Source of the DNA: Firmicutes bacterium UBA2530
GTDB lineage: Bacteria > Bacillota > Clostridia > Tissierellales > Sedimentibacteraceae
Length of the DNA stretch: 10,164 nucleotides
Assembly: GCA_002340985.1 (NCBI GenBank)
Contig: DDNC01000014.1
Span: forward strand, 175,883 to 186,046
Reading direction: 5' to 3'
Shown here in pieces: positions 1 to 5,127 of the stretch. Made by a program: the position numbers and the translations under genes. Numbering within the stretch: the stretch's first letter is position 1; each line of letters begins with the position of its first letter. The notes below the pieces were generated by a model that did not search any database, was not told where the DNA came from, and worked only from the letters and a program-made list of their open reading frames with translations.

Positions 1-957
1 ATAAAAAGCCTTACGGGAAAAAGCAAGGCAAGAAATATGGACCTTGTAATTGATTCTTTGGAAAAACCGCTTTTAAACCTGATTACATATACGGCTGTTT
101 ATTTAGGCATAATAGATTTTCCCTTTACGGCAGAAGTGCATTTATTTATAAATAAGCTTTACAGAACATGCATCATAATAATTGCGGCACAGTTCACACT
201 TAGATTTGTTACCGCATATACCGACTGGCTAAGCGGGAATTTTGAAGATGTAAGCCAAGGAAGCAGGCTGCAAGTTACGCGAACTATGTTTCCGATATTG
301 TCAAAGCTGATAAAAATAGTTATAGTAATAATTGCTGTTGTTGCGGTAGCGGTGGAATTTGACTTCCGGCAGCTCAGCAGTATTCTTGCGGGACTTGGAA
401 TAGGAGGCGCAGCACTGGCGCTGGCTTCTCAGGACCTCATGAAGAATTTTTTCGGGGGATTTGTTATTCTCACGGAAAAGACATTCAGCATAGGAGATTG
501 GATAAGAATTGATTCCTTTGAAGGCACGGTGGAGGAGCTGGGGCTCAGAAGCACTAAAATCAGAACATTTAATAAAGAACTGGTAGTAGTGCCCAACTCA
601 AGATTTGCCGACAGGGAGATAATGAATTCAAGCCTGCGGGAAAACAGGCGTGTAAACTTCATCTTAGGCGTATCCTACGGAACAGCCATAGATAAAATGG
701 AGATATTGATTGACAGGATTAAGGATATGCTAAATTCACATCCTATGGTAAAGGAGGAGTCCGCAATTGTGATTTTTTCAAATTTTGGACCGTCTTCACT
801 TGAGATATCTGTACATTATTATACAAATACATCAGTATATTCGGAGTATATGAGCACAATGAACGATGTGAATTTTAAAATAATGGAAATACTCAGCGGC
901 GAGGGGATTGATTTTGATCTCCCGAGAATGAATATTTACATGAATGAGCGCAATTAG
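1..957 (+). CDS. MscS-family mechanosensitive ion channel (5' end probably outside the window)
   Basis: Small-conductance mechanosensitive channel of the cytoplasmic membrane, which opens under membrane tension to release solutes during osmotic downshock. The reading frame has no stop between base 1 and the ATG at 37. No convincing ribosome binding site precedes that ATG, and the codons before it continue a basic stretch (KSKARN) as in family members with further N-terminal helices, so the gene probably begins upstream. Counted from the ATG at 37, hydrophobic segments lie near residues 12-28, 40-58 and 90-108. The MscS pore helix follows with its Gly/Ala pattern (GLGIGGAALALASQD, about 120-134). 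The beta domain comes next (FSIGDWIRI, then FEGTVEELGLR, then VVPNSRF, about 150-190), and an alpha/beta C-terminal domain ends it. The family assignment is firm; the ion specificity and true start are not. The next gene begins 51 bp downstream and could share its transcript. Confidence 0.92.
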   Translation: MKSLTGKSKARNMDLVIDSLEKPLLNLITYTAVYLGIIDFPFTAEVHLFINKLYRTCIIIIAAQFTLRFVTAYTDWLSGNFEDVSQGSRLQVTRTMFPILSKLIKIVIVIIAVVAVAVEFDFRQLSSILAGLGIGGAALALASQDLMKNFFGGFVILTEKTFSIGDWIRIDSFEGTVEELGLRSTKIRTFNKELVVVPNSRFADREIMNSSLRENRRVNFILGVSYGTAIDKMEILIDRIKDMLNSHPMVKEESAIVIFSNFGPSSLEISVHYYTNTSVYSEYMSTMNDVNFKIMEILSGEGIDFDLPRMNIYMNERN

Positions 958-1008
958 CGTATATTTGGAAGAAAATATTGGTAAAATAATGAGAGGATGG
1001 AGATAATT

Positions 1009-1392
1009 ATGGATATAGCATTAAATATCGGATTGAAATACAAAGAAGAAAAAACAGTTACAATGAATGATACTGCGAAGGTTTTCGGAAGCGGTGCAGC
1101 TGAGGTATTTGCAACACCCATGATGATTGGACTTATGGAGGCAGCGGCTATGAATGCGGTTAAGAGCCATCTGCCGGAGGGGCACTCAACAGTGGGCATA
1201 AGTGTAAATATCAGGCATATGAGTGCTACGGCAGTCGGTAAAAAGGTATGGGCAATAGCGGAGCTAATTGAAACTGACAGAAAAAGACTTGTTTTTAAGG
1301 TTGAAGCATTTGATGAGGATAAAAAAATAGGAGAAGGAACACACGAAAGATTTATAATCGATGAGCAGAAATTCATGAGCAGTTTAAAATAA
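1009..1392 (+). CDS. Hotdog-fold thioesterase, FlK-like
   Basis: Predicted cytoplasmic acyl-CoA thioesterase of 127 residues with a single hotdog domain. I place the start at the ATG at 1009, because GGAG at 999-1002 is correctly spaced from it; the in-frame ATG at 997 lies inside this Shine-Dalgarno region. The fold is supported by the long central helix VFATPMMIGLMEAAA (about 33-47), the strand TVGISVNIRHMSAT (61-74) and the C-terminal IGEGTHERFII. Thr36, Glu44 and His70 have spacings of 8 and 26, the same as the catalytic Thr42/Glu50/His76 of the fluoroacetyl-CoA thioesterase FlK. FlK itself protects a fluoroacetate producer. Most clostridial relatives are simply annotated as thioesterase and their substrate is unknown, so I do not claim fluoroacetyl-CoA activity. 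It lies between a channel gene and nrdR with no pathway partner in view. Confidence 0.9.
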   Translation: MDIALNIGLKYKEEKTVTMNDTAKVFGSGAAEVFATPMMIGLMEAAAMNAVKSHLPEGHSTVGISVNIRHMSATAVGKKVWAIAELIETDRKRLVFKVEAFDEDKKIGEGTHERFIIDEQKFMSSLK

Positions 1393-1405
1393 TTTCATAA
1401 ATTTG

Positions 1406-1434
1406 TTTACTTTACCTTGTTTTTTTAGTAAAAT
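1406..1434 (+). promoter_or_regulatory. Predicted sigma-A type promoter for nrdR
   Basis: A -35 element TTTACT (1406-1411, four of six matches) and a -10 element TAAAAT (1429-1434, five of six) are separated by exactly 17 bp. It sits in the 61-bp gap after the thioesterase gene. The predicted transcript would start near 1441, inside the ribosome binding site AAGGAG, giving a leader of only about 13 nucleotides. This is unusually short and is the main reason for moderate confidence. No NrdR box-like palindrome was seen nearby. Confidence 0.5.
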
Positions 1435-1453
1435 CAGAAAAAGGAGATGTGCG

Positions 1454-1915
1454 ATGAAGTGCCCGAAATGCAATTATACAGACAGCAAGGTTGTTGACAC
1501 AAGACCCACAGACGACGGTTTCAAAATAAGAAGACGAAGAGAATGCACTGAGTGTGGCTACAGATTCACAACCTATGAGAAAATAGAAGAAACACAGATA
1601 GTAGTTGTAAAGAGAGACGGAACGAGACAGGGTTACAACAGAGACAAAATTATCAACGGTCTCATACGTGCCTGCGATAAGCGTTCAGTCAGCCTCGAGC
1701 AAATTGAAGGAATAGCGGATAAGATTGAAAAGCAGCTTTTAAACACATTTCAAAACGAGGTATCCACGGAGGCAATAGGAGAGCTTGTAATGAATGAGCT
1801 TCAGACCGTGGATGATGTAGCATATGTTAGATTTGCTTCTGTTTACAGGAAGTTTAAGGATATAAATACATTCATGGATGAACTGAAGAAAATACTTGAT
1901 GAAAGAAAAAAATAA
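1454..1915 (+). CDS. nrdR: Transcriptional repressor NrdR (ribonucleotide reductase regulator)
   Basis: Cytoplasmic repressor that senses ATP/dATP and binds NrdR boxes in front of ribonucleotide reductase operons. The 153-residue protein has the usual family length. An N-terminal zinc ribbon is visible (Cys3, Cys6, Cys31, Cys34, in MKCPKC and CTECGYRF) with the basic stretch RRRRE between the Cys pairs. An ATP-cone follows from about residue 46 to 136 (VVKRDGTRQGYNRDKI, later VAYVRFASVYRKF). The start at 1454 gives the canonical MKCPKC N-terminus and is preceded by AAGGAG at 1441-1446. The frame is open further upstream to an ATG at 1403, but that would overlap the promoter. No ribonucleotide reductase gene is in the window, so it acts in trans. 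The DUF4241 gene follows after 18 bp and is probably cotranscribed. Confidence 0.97.
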   Translation: MKCPKCNYTDSKVVDTRPTDDGFKIRRRRECTECGYRFTTYEKIEETQIVVVKRDGTRQGYNRDKIINGLIRACDKRSVSLEQIEGIADKIEKQLLNTFQNEVSTEAIGELVMNELQTVDDVAYVRFASVYRKFKDINTFMDELKKILDERKK

Positions 1916-1933
1916 GAGATAAAGGAGCATAAT

Positions 1934-2566
1934 ATGTATATAAATTATGATGTGCTTAACATAACAAACGGCAATACTAAAATGATAGATACCGAATTCG
2001 GGAGGATGCAGATTGACAAAATTACTGCAGGAAAGCTGAAGCTTTCAACAGGTAGAATAATAGCCACGGATCCTATTTTGATGTATGATGACGAATGCTA
2101 TTCTCAACATGTTAAACCGGGCACATATGATGTATACATTTATATGGGTAGGATCGAGGGCAGGAAAAAGCAAACAGTGGTAGCTGAACTGAGGTTCAGC
2201 GATAGCCAGCCCGTAAAATGGGAAATGGCATTGCTTAAGGGGGAATCCTCCAAGGGATTCGGGCATGACGAATTCATGGGGTATGAGGTTGAAAACGGTC
2301 TTGGATGCTTCATGGATGAATTAGTTATGGAAAAGCTTGACGTAATGAGCGAGGAAGAGCTTGACAAATATGAGAAAAATGTAAGAGATACCGTCAAGAA
2401 CAATGAATGCTCCTGCGGAGATATTCTTGCTGACAAGAAAACCGGCTGCAACATAATAGTTTTTGCAAGCGGCTGGAACGAAGGAACATTCCCTACATAC
2501 TACGGCTTTGATAAAAACAACAAGCTCTCAAGGCTTGTGACTGATTTTATGGTTATTGAGAAATAG
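1934..2566 (+). CDS. DUF4241 domain protein
   Basis: 210-residue protein of unknown function. The start is supported by AAAGGAG at 1921-1927. No signal peptide or membrane segment is seen, so it is probably cytoplasmic. The DUF4241 pattern is recognisable: G-RIIATDPIL (about 40-49), KPGTYDVYIY (61-70), a strand with conserved PVKWEMAL (93-100), then GLGCFMDE (122-129), and a C-terminal SGWNEGTFPTYYGFD (179-193) ending in LVTDFMVI. Between the last two blocks lies a charged region rich in Glu, Lys and Asp (about 130-158), followed by a CSC motif (159-161). It lies 18 bp after nrdR and is probably on the same transcript, but nothing ties it functionally to nucleotide metabolism. The family assignment is by motif memory, not a search. 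Confidence 0.8.
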   Translation: MYINYDVLNITNGNTKMIDTEFGRMQIDKITAGKLKLSTGRIIATDPILMYDDECYSQHVKPGTYDVYIYMGRIEGRKKQTVVAELRFSDSQPVKWEMALLKGESSKGFGHDEFMGYEVENGLGCFMDELVMEKLDVMSEEELDKYEKNVRDTVKNNECSCGDILADKKTGCNIIVFASGWNEGTFPTYYGFDKNNKLSRLVTDFMVIEK

Positions 2567-2578
2567 TATGACATAACC

Positions 2579-2611
2579 CCATTTTTCAGAGTGGTTTTCT
2601 CTGAAAAATGG
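2579..2611. repeat. Perfect 13-bp hairpin after the DUF4241 gene (module 1)
   Basis: CCATTTTTCAGAG (2579-2591) and CTCTGAAAAATGG (2599-2611) are exact reverse complements around a 7-base loop TGGTTTT. It begins 12 bases after the DUF4241 stop codon. The position suits a transcription end or 3'-end stabiliser, but no T-run follows on either strand, so a classical intrinsic terminator is not supported. Confidence 0.85.
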
Positions 2612-2634
2612 TGGTAGGTCAACCGCAACGATTA

Positions 2635-2688
2635 TGACTCGACCCAATTTCTTCGACCGGTAAGGAGGAAGAAATTGAAGGTGAGTCA
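2635..2688. repeat. Long bulged hairpin (module 2)
   Basis: The core stem is CAATTTCTTC (2645-2654) with GAAGAAATTG (2668-2677), ten perfect pairs. It is extended by ACC/GGT and by TGACTC (2635-2640) with GAGTCA (2683-2688), giving about 19 pairs with two small bulges. The loop is GACCGGTAAGGAG, which resembles the loop of module 4. The right outer arm runs into the recurring linker core. Confidence 0.8.
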
Positions 2689-2755
2689 AACGCAATGAGT
2701 TCCAGATTTATGCGAGTGGCAGCGAGTAAATAAATCTATGAACGAAACTGCGTTT
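2688..2755. repeat. Nested hairpin with GCGAG loop (module 3)
   Basis: Three nested helices are visible: AAACGCA (2688-2694) with TGCGTTT (2749-2755), GTTC (2699-2702) with GAAC (2740-2743), and AGATTTAT (2704-2711) with ATAAATCT (2730-2737). The apical loop contains GCGAGTGGCAGCGAG (2712-2726). Internal loops are small. Three pairing segments in the right order are more than expected by chance from such a short stretch. Confidence 0.75.
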
Positions 2756-2758
2756 CCC

Positions 2759-2789
2759 AAAGTATGCGACCGCAGGGAGCAAATACTTT
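2759..2789. repeat. Hairpin with GCGACCG loop (module 4)
   Basis: AAAGTAT (2759-2765) pairs with ATACTTT (2783-2789). The loop GCGACCGCAGGGAGC (2766-2780) aligns with the loop of module 3. Including the flanking TAT and AAATA, the two segments match at about 19 of 24 positions, while most of each arm differs between modules yet still pairs. Confidence 0.7.
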
Positions 2790-2823
2790 TGTGAAGGTCG
2801 ACTGCGCCAACTTATACACGCGA

Positions 2824-2848
2824 AGTTTTTAACGAAGAGATGTAAACT
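2824..2848. repeat. Weak hairpin (module 5)
   Basis: AGTTT (2824-2828) can pair with AAACT (2844-2848) around a 15-base loop containing CGAAGAG. The stem is short and AAGTT could instead pair with AACTT a few bases to the left. It is listed because it continues the series and is followed by the linker core copy at 2867-2880. Confidence 0.35.
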
Positions 2849-2880
2849 ATTTGGACGATGAGGACGACAACCGTAACGAG

Positions 2881-3813
2881 CTACCAAAGCTTCTTTTTCT
2901 TAAAAATCCAAAGGCATACTGATAAAACTGCGAGACTGAGGAAGATTACAAATGCGTATCCATACTTCCATCTCAACTCAGGCATGGTTGAAAAATTCAT
3001 TCCATACCATCCTACAATCAGTGTAAGTGGTGAGAAAACAGCCGTCAGCACGGTGAAAAGCTTCATGATTTTGTTCTGAGATATGTCCAGCTGAGCCTGA
3101 TATGATTCTCTTGTCTGAGTTACATAGTCACGGAGGTTTCCTACCTTTCTGTTTAAGCGTTCAATTCTGTTAAATAAAATCACAAAATAGGCTTTCGACT
3201 TTTCATTTATTATTCCATTTTCATTTTCTGTTAAATCTTCCACAACATCTAAAAGAGGTTCATATTGCTTTTTTAAAAACAACAGTTTATTTTTTAACAG
3301 CACTATATCCTTTATGTAATCCTTTGTTTTACCCTCTAAAACATCTTCCTCAGCATCTGAAATTTCAGATTCTAAATTTGTAAGCATTGCATAGTCCTTG
3401 GATGTCATTTTATCAATGAGATTATAAAGTATTCTGTCGGTGCTTATACCTATTGAACCTCTGCATATCATGTCATCCAAAATTTCATTGAATATATCCT
3501 GATAATTTTTAGAGACAAATATCAGTGAGTTTTTTGTAAGATAAAAATTTAACTCGGATGTGAGGAACTTATCTTCATGAGATTTTATTATGTTAAGTAT
3601 TCCGAAACTGTAGTTATCATAAACATCAAGTTTTGGCGCGTCTTCGTTATGAAGACAGTCATAAATTGTCTGATAGTTGAAATGAAATATTTCGTTCTTT
3701 TCCTTTATTTCTTCAGGAGTCATTATAATCCAGTAACTTGCGGAGCTGTCTGAAACAAATTCTTCAAATTCAGATTCCAGCATACAGTCATTTGAAATTT
3801 TATATACCTGCAA
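2881..3813 (-). CDS. corA: CorA-family divalent cation (magnesium) transporter
   Basis: Homopentameric membrane channel for Mg2+ (some relatives move Co2+, Ni2+ or Zn2+). The 310-residue protein has a large acidic cytoplasmic N-terminal domain, long helices (about 125-250) that form the funnel, and two C-terminal membrane segments (about 251-269 and 285-303). The signature YGMNF (270-274) lies right after the first, and the protein ends in a basic tail KKKKLW. I choose the TTG codon at 3813-3811 as start because GAGGTG (complement of 3820-3825) lies 6 bases before it. An in-frame GTG at 3822-3820 would add three residues but lies inside that Shine-Dalgarno sequence. It is transcribed alone, opposite to its neighbours, and ends against the hairpin array. 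Confidence 0.95.
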   Translation of the reverse strand: MQVYKISNDCMLESEFEEFVSDSSASYWIIMTPEEIKEKNEIFHFNYQTIYDCLHNEDAPKLDVYDNYSFGILNIIKSHEDKFLTSELNFYLTKNSLIFVSKNYQDIFNEILDDMICRGSIGISTDRILYNLIDKMTSKDYAMLTNLESEISDAEEDVLEGKTKDYIKDIVLLKNKLLFLKKQYEPLLDVVEDLTENENGIINEKSKAYFVILFNRIERLNRKVGNLRDYVTQTRESYQAQLDISQNKIMKLFTVLTAVFSPLTLIVGWYGMNFSTMPELRWKYGYAFVIFLSLAVLSVCLWIFKKKKLW

Positions 3814-3845
3814 TAGATTCACCTCGAATTAATCATAATATTATT

Positions 3846-3873
3846 ATTTTAACAGCTTTACTGCAAATATCAA
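3846..3873 (-). promoter_or_regulatory. Predicted promoter for corA
   Basis: Read on the minus strand, TTGATA (complement of 3868-3873, five of six matches) and TAAAAT (complement of 3846-3851, five of six) are separated by 16 bp. Transcription would start near 3839, leaving a leader of about 25 nucleotides. That is too short for an M-box or other magnesium riboswitch. Confidence 0.55.
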
Positions 3874-3881
3874 GGTGGCAC

Positions 3882-3910
3882 TTGAAAAAATGTTAATTAG
3901 GTGATAAAAT
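3882..3910 (+). promoter_or_regulatory. Predicted promoter for the NusG_II-Gx-maf-radC-mre operon
   Basis: TTGAAA (3882-3887, five of six) and TAAAAT (3905-3910, five of six) are separated by an ideal 17 bp. The predicted start near 3917 gives a leader of about 25 nucleotides. It is the only good promoter I see upstream of the nine tightly packed plus-strand genes. Its -35 element lies 8 bp from the -35 element of the divergent corA promoter, so the two may compete or share a regulator. Confidence 0.65.
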
Positions 3911-3941
3911 AAATAATCTAAAAAATATTTAAAGGACAATT

Positions 3942-4331
3942 ATGAGAAGTAAAATTAACAAATATGATATTGCTTTAATCGCAGCTATAGTTGTAATAAA
4001 TGTGGGTGTCTTGATTTATGGAGGCGTAAATGCCACAGAAAAGAGTAAGAAAACGGTATATGTATATTCGGACAACAAGCTTGCTGGAGAATATACATTG
4101 ACTGATGACTATAAAAATGAGTTCAAAATTAACGGGGATACAGGATATAATACAATAAGGATAGAAGATGGAAAGGTGTGGATTTCAGATGCCACATGTC
4201 CGGATAAAATATGCCTGCATCAGGGAAAAATCGGAAGTGACGGAGAACTGATAGTATGCCTTCCAAACAGGCTGATGGTGCAGATAAAAGACAGTACAGA
4301 CAAAGACGATTTGGACATCATAGTAAAATAG
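3942..4331 (+). CDS. NusG domain II-containing membrane-anchored protein
   Basis: 129-residue protein with an N-terminal membrane anchor (about residues 9-27) and a soluble domain likely outside the membrane. The domain is the NusG_II family (formerly DUF1312), named for a fold resemblance to an insert in some NusG proteins; it lacks the NusG transcription domain. The family's Cys motif is present: DATCPDKICLHQG (83-95) with Cys86, Cys91 and His93, then IVCLPNRLMV (104-113) with Cys106. The function is not established. The start is backed by AAAGGA at 3930-3935. As in many Clostridia it sits directly before a Gx transporter gene (21 bp gap), so the two products may work together. Here it is the first gene after the operon promoter. 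Confidence 0.88.
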   Translation: MRSKINKYDIALIAAIVVINVGVLIYGGVNATEKSKKTVYVYSDNKLAGEYTLTDDYKNEFKINGDTGYNTIRIEDGKVWISDATCPDKICLHQGKIGSDGELIVCLPNRLMVQIKDSTDKDDLDIIVK

Positions 4332-4352
4332 CATATAACGAAAGAGAGTATT

Positions 4353-4871
4353 ATGAACAAATTACAGAGATATATTTTTTTGTCACTTATGACGGCAGGG
4401 GCATTGATAGTCAGCATAATAGAAAGAATGATACCCATGCCATACATCGCCCCCGGAGCAAATCTCGGGCTATCAAACATTGTTACATTATCCGTTATAG
4501 TTGTATTTGGATTTAAGGATGCATTGTTGGTTGTGGTCATCAGATGCATTTTATTAATGCTTGTGGCTACCAATCCAATTACATTCATATATAGCATAGT
4601 CAGTGGTATAATGAGTACAATTGTAATGAGCATAGGCTGCAAATATTTCAAAAAACTGAGCTTAATAGGTGTAAGCGTGCTGGGTGCAATGACGCACAAC
4701 GCTTCGCAGATATCTGTGGCTGCAGTGCTTTTCAGTTCCTTAAATTTATATTATTATCTTCCCATACTGTCGTTTGTGAGCATATTTACAGGCTGCTTTG
4801 TGGGATACACATCTATCTTTGTAACAGAAAATTTAGACAAAACACTAATGAGGCTAAGAAGAGAGGAATAG
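4353..4871 (+). CDS. Gx transporter family / heptaprenyl diphosphate synthase component I-like membrane protein
   Basis: 172-residue integral membrane protein with about five hydrophobic segments. It carries the family blocks PGANLGLSNIVTL (34-46), FGFKDALLVVVIR (52-64), and LIGVSVLGAMTHNASQ (104-119). The family is often annotated as heptaprenyl diphosphate synthase subunit I by old homology, but it is a membrane protein resembling S components of ECF-type transporters. No prenyl synthase catalytic subunit is nearby, so I do not infer prenyl synthesis. A weak GAGAG precedes the start. It follows the NusG_II gene by 21 bp and ends 1 bp before the DUF4321 gene, suggesting translational coupling. 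The transported substrate is unknown. Confidence 0.87.
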   Translation: MNKLQRYIFLSLMTAGALIVSIIERMIPMPYIAPGANLGLSNIVTLSVIVVFGFKDALLVVVIRCILLMLVATNPITFIYSIVSGIMSTIVMSIGCKYFKKLSLIGVSVLGAMTHNASQISVAAVLFSSLNLYYYLPILSFVSIFTGCFVGYTSIFVTENLDKTLMRLRREE

Positions 4872-4872
4872 T

Positions 4873-5118
4873 ATGAGAAAAGGCGGAAACTCCATATATT
4901 TGATTCTTTTATTGCTTACATCCATAATAATAGGAACGATATTGGGCAAGGCGTTGTCCGGATATTTTCCATTGCTGAATTATGGAGAATCTATTGGATT
5001 TGGGCCGGCTACGCTGGATTTGAGCATATTCACGCTGACATTCGGATTCAGCGCAAATCTGACAGTTGCAGGAATAATTGGAATATTAATAGCAATAATA
5101 GCTTATAAGAAACTGTAA
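4873..5118 (+). CDS. Small membrane protein, DUF4321 family
   Basis: 81-residue hydrophobic protein. A basic start (MRKGG) leads into a membrane helix at about 7-27. A Gly-rich middle follows (NYGESIGFGPATLDL, 36-50), then a second helix at about 62-79, ending in YKKL. Both termini are basic, so they probably face the cytoplasm, making a hairpin. Length and pattern fit the DUF4321 family, which in Clostridia is commonly found just before maf. Its function is unknown. The start codon is 1 bp after the stop of the Gx transporter gene, with GAGAGG inside that gene's end. Confidence 0.8.
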   Translation: MRKGGNSIYLILLLLTSIIIGTILGKALSGYFPLLNYGESIGFGPATLDLSIFTLTFGFSANLTVAGIIGILIAIIAYKKL

Positions 5119-5127
5119 GGAAGTATT

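Larger units (their letters stand above)
2567..2880. repeat. Noncoding array of palindromic modules between convergent genes
   Basis: This 314-bp gap between the ends of the DUF4241 gene and corA has no credible coding frame. It is about 44% GC by hand count, richer than the flanking genes. It is filled by a run of inverted repeats (listed separately) joined by related linkers. A linker core recurs at 2619-2631 (TCAACCGCAACGA), 2686-2699 (TCAAACGCAATGAG) and 2867-2880 (ACAACCGTAACGAG). Loops of neighbouring hairpins also resemble each other although their arms differ. No U-run follows any hairpin on either strand, so ordinary intrinsic terminators are not evident. It may be a family of extragenic palindromic repeats or a structured RNA; its function is unknown. 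Confidence 0.75.

Noticed and set aside
961..984. ATATTT/AAATAT inverted repeat after the MscS gene as a terminator
   Set aside because: Six AT-only pairs with no T-run; too weak to call.
954..1376. Minus-strand 140-codon open frame over the thioesterase gene
   Set aside because: It is a low-complexity Ser/Leu/Ile shadow of a well-supported gene on the other strand.
2567..2880. CRISPR array
   Set aside because: Repeats are short, degenerate, irregularly spaced and palindromic with variable arms; no uniform repeat-spacer pattern and no cas gene.
2567..2880. Insertion sequence remnant or pseudogene
   Set aside because: No transposase fragment in any frame, no matching terminal inverted repeats at the borders and no target duplication seen.
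2858..3079. Plus-strand open frame of 73 codons at the end of corA
   Set aside because: It is mostly antisense to corA, has no ribosome binding site and no recognisable domain.
3814..3845. Magnesium riboswitch (M-box) ahead of corA
   Set aside because: The predicted leader is only about 25 nucleotides, far too short for an M-box aptamer.
3942..4331. Transcription factor NusG
   Set aside because: The protein has a membrane anchor and only the NusG_II domain, without the NGN or KOW domains.
4220..4699. Minus-strand 159-codon open frame over the NusG_II and Gx genes
   Set aside because: Its hydrophobic composition mirrors the opposite-strand membrane protein; no start signal and no family match.
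4353..4871. Prenyl diphosphate synthase function for the Gx protein
   Set aside because: It is a membrane protein without the Asp-rich motifs of prenyl synthases, and no catalytic subunit is nearby.
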